Shown here piece by piece: positions 59,482-64,000 of a DNA stretch of 64,000 bases. Position 1 is the first letter of the stretch. Each line of letters starts with the position of its first letter. The DNA is from Pseudomonas extremorientalis (GTDB lineage: Bacteria > Pseudomonadota > Gammaproteobacteria > Pseudomonadales > Pseudomonadaceae): assembly GCF_001870465.1 (NCBI RefSeq), contig NZ_MDGK01000055.1:248001-312000 (forward strand), written 5' to 3'. The notes below the pieces were generated by a model. That model worked only from the letters and a program-made list of their open reading frames with translations, searched no databases and had not been told where the DNA came from. The position numbers and the translations under genes are program-made.

Positions 59482-60240
59482 ATGTCCAATTTCTGGAACC
59501 AGGCGTTCGACCTCACCGGCCGTTGCGCCGTGATCACCGGGGGCGCCGCCGGTATCGGCCTGGCCTGTGCCCAGTTGCTGGTGGAGCGCGGCGCCCGGGT
59601 GGCGTTGCTGGACCGTGACCCCGCGGTGGTCGAAGTGGCTGCCAGCCTCGGCGCGGGTCATGTGGGGCTGGTGGCTGACCTGCGCCAGCTCGATTCGCTG
59701 CAGGCCGCCGTCGACCAGGCCGCTGCCGGGCTCGGGCGCATCGATTACCTGGTCAACAGCGCGGGGGTCGCGCTGCTCGACAAAGCCCTGGACGTGAATG
59801 AAAACGCCTGGGACACCACCCTGGACATCAACCTCAAGGCCAGTTTCTTCGTGGCGCAGGCCTGTGCCCGCTACATGATCGAACAAGGCGGCGGGCGTAT
59901 CGTCAACCTTGCCTCCCAGGCCGCCGTCATCGGCCTGGACCGTCATGTGGCCTACTGCGCGAGCAAGGCCGCCGTGGTCGGCATGACCAAGGTGCTGGCG
60001 ATGGAATGGGCGCCCCACGGCATCAACGTCAACGCCGTGTCTCCGACCATCGTCGAGACCGCCCTGGGCAAGAAAGCCTGGGCGGGCGAACTGGGCGAAC
60101 GGGCCAAATTGCAGATCCCGGTGGGGCGCTTCGCCCAGCCGGAAGAAATCGCCGGCCTCGTGCTCTACCTGGTCAGCGACGCGGCCAGGATGATCACCGG
60201 GGAAAACGTAGTGATCGACGGTGGCTACAGCATTCAGTAA
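59482..60240 (+). CDS. Short-chain dehydrogenase, predicted tetritol dehydrogenase
   Basis: 252 residues, classical SDR. Glycine motif ITGGAAGIG (18-26), D44 after the second strand (LLDRD, NAD preference), NSAG at about 92-95, and the catalytic S145, Y158, K162 (NLAS, AYCASK). It should oxidise an alcohol of the imported polyol to a ketose. GGAG lies 8 bases before the ATG, 14 bases after the permease stop. D-threitol dehydrogenase (DthD) is an SDR of this kind; sorbitol or other polyol specificity cannot be excluded. Confidence 0.9.
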   Translation: MSNFWNQAFDLTGRCAVITGGAAGIGLACAQLLVERGARVALLDRDPAVVEVAASLGAGHVGLVADLRQLDSLQAAVDQAAAGLGRIDYLVNSAGVALLDKALDVNENAWDTTLDINLKASFFVAQACARYMIEQGGGRIVNLASQAAVIGLDRHVAYCASKAAVVGMTKVLAMEWAPHGINVNAVSPTIVETALGKKAWAGELGERAKLQIPVGRFAQPEEIAGLVLYLVSDAARMITGENVVIDGGYSIQ

Positions 60241-60276
60241 GCCGATTCCAGACGAATAAGAACAAGGAAACACCCT

Positions 60277-61278
60277 ATGAATCGAGTCATCAATGATGCG
60301 GACCTGGTGGTCGAGGACATGCTCGCGGGCATCCTCCTGGCGCACCCGGAACTGGTGCAGTACGAGAGCAACCCACGGGTCATCCGCAAACGCACGTCCT
60401 CACCGGCCGGCCAGGTAGGTATTGTCACCGGCGGCGGTTCGGGGCACGAGCCGGCGTTTCTCGGCTATGTCGGCCCAGGGCTGGTGGATGCGGTGGCGGT
60501 GGGCGAGATTTTCTCTTCGCCCACCGCCAAGAGCTTCTTCGACGCGTTCCGTGCCGCCGACCAGGGCGCGGGCGTGGCGTGCCTGTATGGCAACTATGCC
60601 GGCGACAACATGAACGTGAAGCTGGCGATGAAAATGGCCGCCAGCAAAGCCATGAACATCCGCACCGTGGTGGCCAACGACGACGTGGCCTCCGCCCCGC
60701 CCGCCGAAATCGCCAAGCGGCGTGGCGTGGCCGGCGAGATCTTCATGTGGAAGATCGGCGGTGCCGCCGCCGCCCAGGGCTACGACCTTGACGGCGTGAT
60801 CCGCGTGGCGCAGAAGGCCGTGGACCATTGCCGCTCCATCGGCGTGGGGCTCACGCCCTGCACCATTCCGGCGGTAGGCAAACCCAACTTCCAGATTGCC
60901 GACGGCCTGATGGAACTGGGCATCGGCCACCATGGCGAACCCGGTATCGAAGTGGTGCCAGTGGAGTCCGCCGCCGCCATGGCCGAGCGCATGCTTGCGC
61001 CGATCCTGGCCGACCGCGACTTCACCCAGGACCAGAGCGTGGTGGTGCTGGTCTCGGGCCTGGGCGCCACGCCGGTGATGGAGCTGTATATTTTCTACGC
61101 CGAGGTCGAGCGCCAACTGCGCGCCAAGGGCCTGCGCACACACCGCTGTTACGTGGGCAACTACTTCACGTCCCTGGAAATGATGGGCGTGACCCTGACC
61201 CTGCTTGGCCTCGACGCCGAGCTGAGCCGTTTGATCGACCAACCTTGCCGCTCCATCGGCATGACCCAGTCGGAGTGA
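60277..61278 (+). CDS. Dihydroxyacetone kinase DhaK-type subunit, predicted D-erythrulose kinase
   Basis: 333 residues. The glycine-rich GGGSGHEPAF (52-61) and H219 in GHHGEPGIE (which forms the hemiaminal bond to the keto-sugar carbonyl) are conserved, so it is a functional substrate-binding DhaK. It pairs with the DhaL-type gene next to it. Since no DhaM/PTS partner is present, an ATP-dependent pair as in DhaKL is expected. In a cluster with SDR and RpiB-like genes, the DerK (D-erythrulose kinase) role is the best fit. AAGGAA lies upstream. Confidence 0.92.
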   Translation: MNRVINDADLVVEDMLAGILLAHPELVQYESNPRVIRKRTSSPAGQVGIVTGGGSGHEPAFLGYVGPGLVDAVAVGEIFSSPTAKSFFDAFRAADQGAGVACLYGNYAGDNMNVKLAMKMAASKAMNIRTVVANDDVASAPPAEIAKRRGVAGEIFMWKIGGAAAAQGYDLDGVIRVAQKAVDHCRSIGVGLTPCTIPAVGKPNFQIADGLMELGIGHHGEPGIEVVPVESAAAMAERMLAPILADRDFTQDQSVVVLVSGLGATPVMELYIFYAEVERQLRAKGLRTHRCYVGNYFTSLEMMGVTLTLLGLDAELSRLIDQPCRSIGMTQSE

Positions 61279-61281
61279 AGC

Positions 61282-61929
61282 ATGAGCGAACATTTCCCGA
61301 GCAACACCGGCAGCGCCATCGTCACCAACCTGGTGTCGATCATCGTCGCCAACCGCGAATACCTCAGTGAAGTGGACGGCGCCATCGGCGACGGCGACCA
61401 CGGCATCAACATGGCCAAGGGATTCTCGCGCTGCGGCAAGACCCTGGAGGGCCGCGAACTGTCCCTGGCCGAGGCGCTGGACGAACTGACCCTGGCGTTG
61501 ATGGAAGGCATCGGCGGCTCCATGGGCCCGCTGTATGGCAGCCTGTTTATCGGCATGGCCGACGAAGTGCGCGGCCGCGATAGCATCGATGGGGCGACCT
61601 TCGCCAGGCTGCTGCGTGGCGGCCTGACCTCACTGCAAGACATCAGCGACGCCGGCGTGGGTGACAAGTGCCTGATGGATACGTTGATTCCAGCGGTCGA
61701 GGCGTTCGAACAGGCCCAGGCCAGCGGCGCGACGTTCCGCGAAGCGTTGCACCGGATGAAAAGCGCCGCGTCCCAGGGCCGTGATTCCACCCGCGACCTG
61801 GTGGCCAAGATCGGCCGTGCCAGCCGCCTGGGGGAGCGCTCCCTGGGAGTACTGGATGCGGGCGCAGTGTCGTGCTGCCTGATCCTGACCAACCTTGCCG
61901 AATCGGTTGAGGCGCGGTTGGTGGCCTAG
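61282..61929 (+). CDS. Dihydroxyacetone kinase DhaL-type (nucleotide-binding) subunit
   Basis: 215 residues with the Mg-ATP aspartates D32, D37 and D39 (DGAIGDGDHG), the GGSMGPLYGS loop and VGDKCLMDTLIP. Near the C-terminus the usual GRASYLGERSxGHxDPGA is here RASRLGERSLGVLDAGA, so the His and Pro of the HQDPGA-type motif are missing. Start is 3 bases after the DhaK stop, so the two are coupled. It supplies the phosphoryl group to the ketose held by the DhaK subunit, directly from ATP in this type. Confidence 0.92.
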   Translation: MSEHFPSNTGSAIVTNLVSIIVANREYLSEVDGAIGDGDHGINMAKGFSRCGKTLEGRELSLAEALDELTLALMEGIGGSMGPLYGSLFIGMADEVRGRDSIDGATFARLLRGGLTSLQDISDAGVGDKCLMDTLIPAVEAFEQAQASGATFREALHRMKSAASQGRDSTRDLVAKIGRASRLGERSLGVLDAGAVSCCLILTNLAESVEARLVA

Positions 61930-61979
61930 GTGTGGGAGCGGGTTTGCCCTACACAGCCTCTTTGGTGGACGGGGCTTTC

Positions 61980-62037
61980 TGTGGCGAGCGGGCTCGCCAC
62001 AACAAGCCCGCTCACCACAACAAGCGGGCTCACCACA
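61980..62037. repeat. REP-like hairpin and tandem 18-bp repeat
   Basis: TGTGGCGAGC-GG-GCTCGCCACA (61980-62001, 10-bp arms) is followed by two copies of ACAAGC-N3-CTCACCACA (62002-62019 and 62020-62037), differing at two positions. Of the TGTGGCGAGCGGGCTTG REP class. Located between the convergent DhaL and regulator genes. Confidence 0.75.
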
Positions 62038-62050
62038 TACAAGATGTCAC

Positions 62051-63028
62051 CTAGCGGCGCGTTGCATCATCCAGGGCAAGGATCGTGTAGGCATTCGACA
62101 CGGTCGTCGCCAGGGTGTTGATCACCCCGGAGCGCAACGCACCGAGGGTGGCCGCCGCCTTGGTGTTTTCGCTGGCAATCGCTACCACGTCGGGAATGCG
62201 CACCAGCTCCTGTACCGACAGGCCGATCACCCGGCCCTGCATGGCGTTGACCGCTGGCTGGCCGTGGATGTCGATGAAGTCGTAGCCCATCATGTCACCG
62301 ACCGTACCGGACACCCGGGCCTGGGCGATTTCCTGGGGCGAGAACCAGCCCATGCGCACCATGTTGCTGTTCTCGCTCATGTCGCCGATGCCGATCAAGG
62401 CGATATCGGCGCGGCGCGCACGGTCGAGGGTGGAGCGCACGGTGTCGTTGTTGATCAGCACGCTGCGCAGTTCCGGGTTGGCCACCAGGGCCGGGGCGTA
62501 CAGGGTTTCGCTCTCGGCGCCGAAACGCAGGGCCAGGCGCCGGCAGATATGGTCGGGGTTCATGTATTCGCCGGCCTTGAGCGAGCCGCCGATGGCACAA
62601 ACGAAGGTGCAGTTGCGCGTCACCGGCAGGAACACGTTCTCGGCCACGGCGCCCACGTTGCGGCCCATGCCGACGGCGACGATCATGCCGTCGCTGAGGG
62701 TCTTGTTCAGGTAGTTGGCCACCAGGCTGGCCACGGCCGAGCGCTGGGTGTCGGGGTCGCCGTGGTCAACCGCGATCAAGGCGCGGTCCAACTGGAAACG
62801 CTCGACCAGCGCCTGCTCCAACTCCGTGTTCAGGGCCGGATGCTGCAACACCCGCACCTCCACCACCCCTTCATCACGGGCGCGCTTGAGCAAGCGGCTG
62901 ACCTTGACCCGCGACAGGTCGAAGCGCTTGGCAATGGCTTCCTGGGTGATGTTGTCGAGGTAATAAAGCATGGCCACTTCGGTCATCAGGTCGATGTCGC
63001 TGGCGGCACGCTGGGCACTGTCGGTCAT
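62051..63028 (-). CDS. SorC/DeoR-type sugar-binding transcriptional regulator
   Basis: 325 residues. N-terminal helix-turn-helix (about 12-55; YYLDNITQEAIAKRFDLSRVKVSRLLKRARDEGVVEV) and a C-terminal sugar-binding domain of the SorC family (LSDGMIVAVGMGRNVGAVAE, CAIGGSLKAGEYMNPDHICRRLA). Such proteins bind phosphorylated sugars. It is convergent with the tetritol operon and probably its regulator. The start MTDSAQRA has GGAAG 6 bases upstream; an ATG four codons earlier has none. Tandem and downstream of the XylR-type gene, gap about 90 bases. Confidence 0.92.
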   Translation of the reverse strand: MTDSAQRAASDIDLMTEVAMLYYLDNITQEAIAKRFDLSRVKVSRLLKRARDEGVVEVRVLQHPALNTELEQALVERFQLDRALIAVDHGDPDTQRSAVASLVANYLNKTLSDGMIVAVGMGRNVGAVAENVFLPVTRNCTFVCAIGGSLKAGEYMNPDHICRRLALRFGAESETLYAPALVANPELRSVLINNDTVRSTLDRARRADIALIGIGDMSENSNMVRMGWFSPQEIAQARVSGTVGDMMGYDFIDIHGQPAVNAMQGRVIGLSVQELVRIPDVVAIASENTKAAATLGALRSGVINTLATTVSNAYTILALDDATRR

Positions 63029-63116
63029 GGGAGCTTCCATTTACGCCACAAAAAACCATTCTCCCTAGTCTGTACGGTGCAAGTCCAGCAGCGAATGGGC
63101 GATGCCTGCAAAGTTT

Positions 63117-64000
63117 CTAATGGCTGTGCTGGTATTCCCGTGGCGTGCAGCCGAACTCGCGGCGGAACACGGTGTGCAGGTACTGCGCCGACTTGAAGCC
63201 GCACTGCTGGGCGATGTCGGCAATCGCCAGGTGGTTGCCCTGCAAGCCCTTGGCGGCGCTGGCGAGTTTGAAGCGCAGGATCTCGTCGTGCACGCTGCAC
63301 CCGCGCGCCTTGCGAAAGTGCGATTCCAGCGATGAACGCGACACGCCGACATAGGCCGCCACCTGCGCCGTCTTGATGCCCTGGCAGGCGTATTGGCGGA
63401 TAAACAGCAACGCCTGCATCACATAAGAGTTGCCCAAGGGTTGGTGCAGGCTCGACGCCTGCACGTTGATCGCATCCGGCGGCACCAGCACCTGCGTGCC
63501 GGTGCAGGGCTTGCCATGCAGCATCTGGTGCAACAGCGCGGCGGCGGTGCGGCCCATGGTTTCGGTGCCCTGGATCACCGAACTCAACGGCACGCGCGTG
63601 AGGGTGCGGGTCAGTGGGTCGTTGTCGATACCGATCAGCGCCACTTCTTCCGGCACCGCGATGCCGGCGGTGAGACAGGCTTGCAGCAGTTGCCGGGCGC
63701 GGGCGTCGGTGACCGCAATGATCCCGATGGGCTTGGGCAGGCTTTGCAGCCAGGCGATCTGCTGCTCCACCGCGCTGTCCCACAGCGGCGCACTGGTGCC
63801 CAGGCCGCGATAGATCTGCACTGGCAAGCCATCGCGTTGCAGCAAGCGCTTGAAGGCCTTTTCGCGCTCCTGGGCCCAGCGATTGGCCTGGGCTTCGGGC
63901 AGGCTGAAACAGGCGAACCGCGTCACACCGGCCTCGATCAAATGTTCATAGGCCAGCTTCATCAAGGCCGCATTGTCGGTGGCCACATAGGGAATGCCCT
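63117..64000 (-). CDS. xylR: XylR-type regulator (LacI-like sensor plus AraC HTH), 5' truncated by window edge
   Basis: The frame stays open to the right edge (GIPYVATDNAALMKLAYEHL at the cut), so the N-terminus is outside the window; about 294 residues are visible. A periplasmic-binding-protein-like sensor (IIAVTDARARQLLQACL, VALIGIDNDPLTRTLTRVPLSSVIQGTETMGRTAA) is followed by a C-terminal AraC domain (about 30 kDa from the end; ACQGIKTAQVAAYVGVSRSSLESHFRK and DIAQQCGFKSAQYLHTVFRREFG). This arrangement and sequence match XylR, the D-xylose-responsive activator. Xylose isomerase/importer genes would be expected further right. Confidence 0.88.
   Translation of the reverse strand, partial: GIPYVATDNAALMKLAYEHLIEAGVTRFACFSLPEAQANRWAQEREKAFKRLLQRDGLPVQIYRGLGTSAPLWDSAVEQQIAWLQSLPKPIGIIAVTDARARQLLQACLTAGIAVPEEVALIGIDNDPLTRTLTRVPLSSVIQGTETMGRTAAALLHQMLHGKPCTGTQVLVPPDAINVQASSLHQPLGNSYVMQALLFIRQYACQGIKTAQVAAYVGVSRSSLESHFRKARGCSVHDEILRFKLASAAKGLQGNHLAIADIAQQCGFKSAQYLHTVFRREFGCTPREYQHSH

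Noticed and set aside
61980..62037. CRISPR array
   Set aside because: Only two 18-bp units in direct contact, with no spacers and no cas genes; it is a REP-type element.

Overview
The window looks like a chromosomal segment of a fluorescent Pseudomonas (P. fluorescens group). The grounds are high GC with strong third-position G/C bias, Pseudomonas-type REP palindromes (GTGGGAGGGGGCTTGC core) between genes, an etfBA / ETF-ubiquinone oxidoreductase pair with a PsrA-type box, an adjacent PQQ glucose dehydrogenase and OprB porin, and a xenA-type reductase. No rRNA, tRNA, prophage, IS element or CRISPR array was seen.

Layout. 1-10.5 kb: CorA end, glutamine amidotransferase, a two-gene beta-oxidation operon (thiolase then multifunctional FadB/FadJ-like protein), a 31-residue membrane peptide, a cytochrome c, and a translationally coupled trio of circularly permuted ATP-grasp, alpha-E and transglutaminase proteins whose product is not known. 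10.5-16.4 kb: RraB, small conserved proteins, a MocR regulator and an envelope operon (periplasmic binding protein, DUF4398 lipoprotein, OmpA lipoprotein). 16.4-22.4 kb: divergent etfBA and ETF-QO, an AraC regulator and a zinc alcohol dehydrogenase. 22.4-34.5 kb: an L-arabinose locus with AraFGH importer, lactonase, arabonate dehydratase, AraD1-type 2-keto-3-deoxyarabonate dehydratase and alpha-ketoglutarate semialdehyde dehydrogenase, plus MFS carrier, GntR and IclR regulators. Together these convert L-arabonolactone to alpha-ketoglutarate without phosphorylation; the first sugar dehydrogenase is not present.

34.5-41.6 kb: TonB-dependent receptor, xenA with a divergent ArsR repressor and a perfect palindromic operator, diguanylate cyclase, an unfamiliar DNA-binding-type protein and a bestrophin. 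41.7-47 kb: a chemoreceptor with the amino-acid dCACHE motif, an amino-acid permease, a LuxR solo and a proline iminopeptidase. The LuxR carries the Met/Trp substitutions typical of plant-responsive (PAB) solos such as OryR and PsoR, so this block suggests response to a plant-associated host. 47-52.4 kb: a RraA-like aldolase / MFS pair divergent from a 2-hydroxyacid dehydrogenase / MFS / IclR run, substrate unknown. 52.5-56.3 kb: membrane glucose dehydrogenase and OprB.

56.3-63 kb: the most interesting block. An RpiB-like isomerase is divergent from an operon of ABC ATPase, ABC permease, short-chain dehydrogenase, DhaK-like and DhaL-like kinase subunits, followed by a SorC/DeoR-type regulator. 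The enzyme set matches dehydrogenation, phosphorylation and isomerisation of a tetritol (best fit D-threitol to D-erythrose 4-phosphate), and both promoters share a TGATCACTA-containing operator-like motif. No binding protein for this ABC importer is in the window. The right edge cuts a XylR-type regulator, so xylose genes may follow outside.
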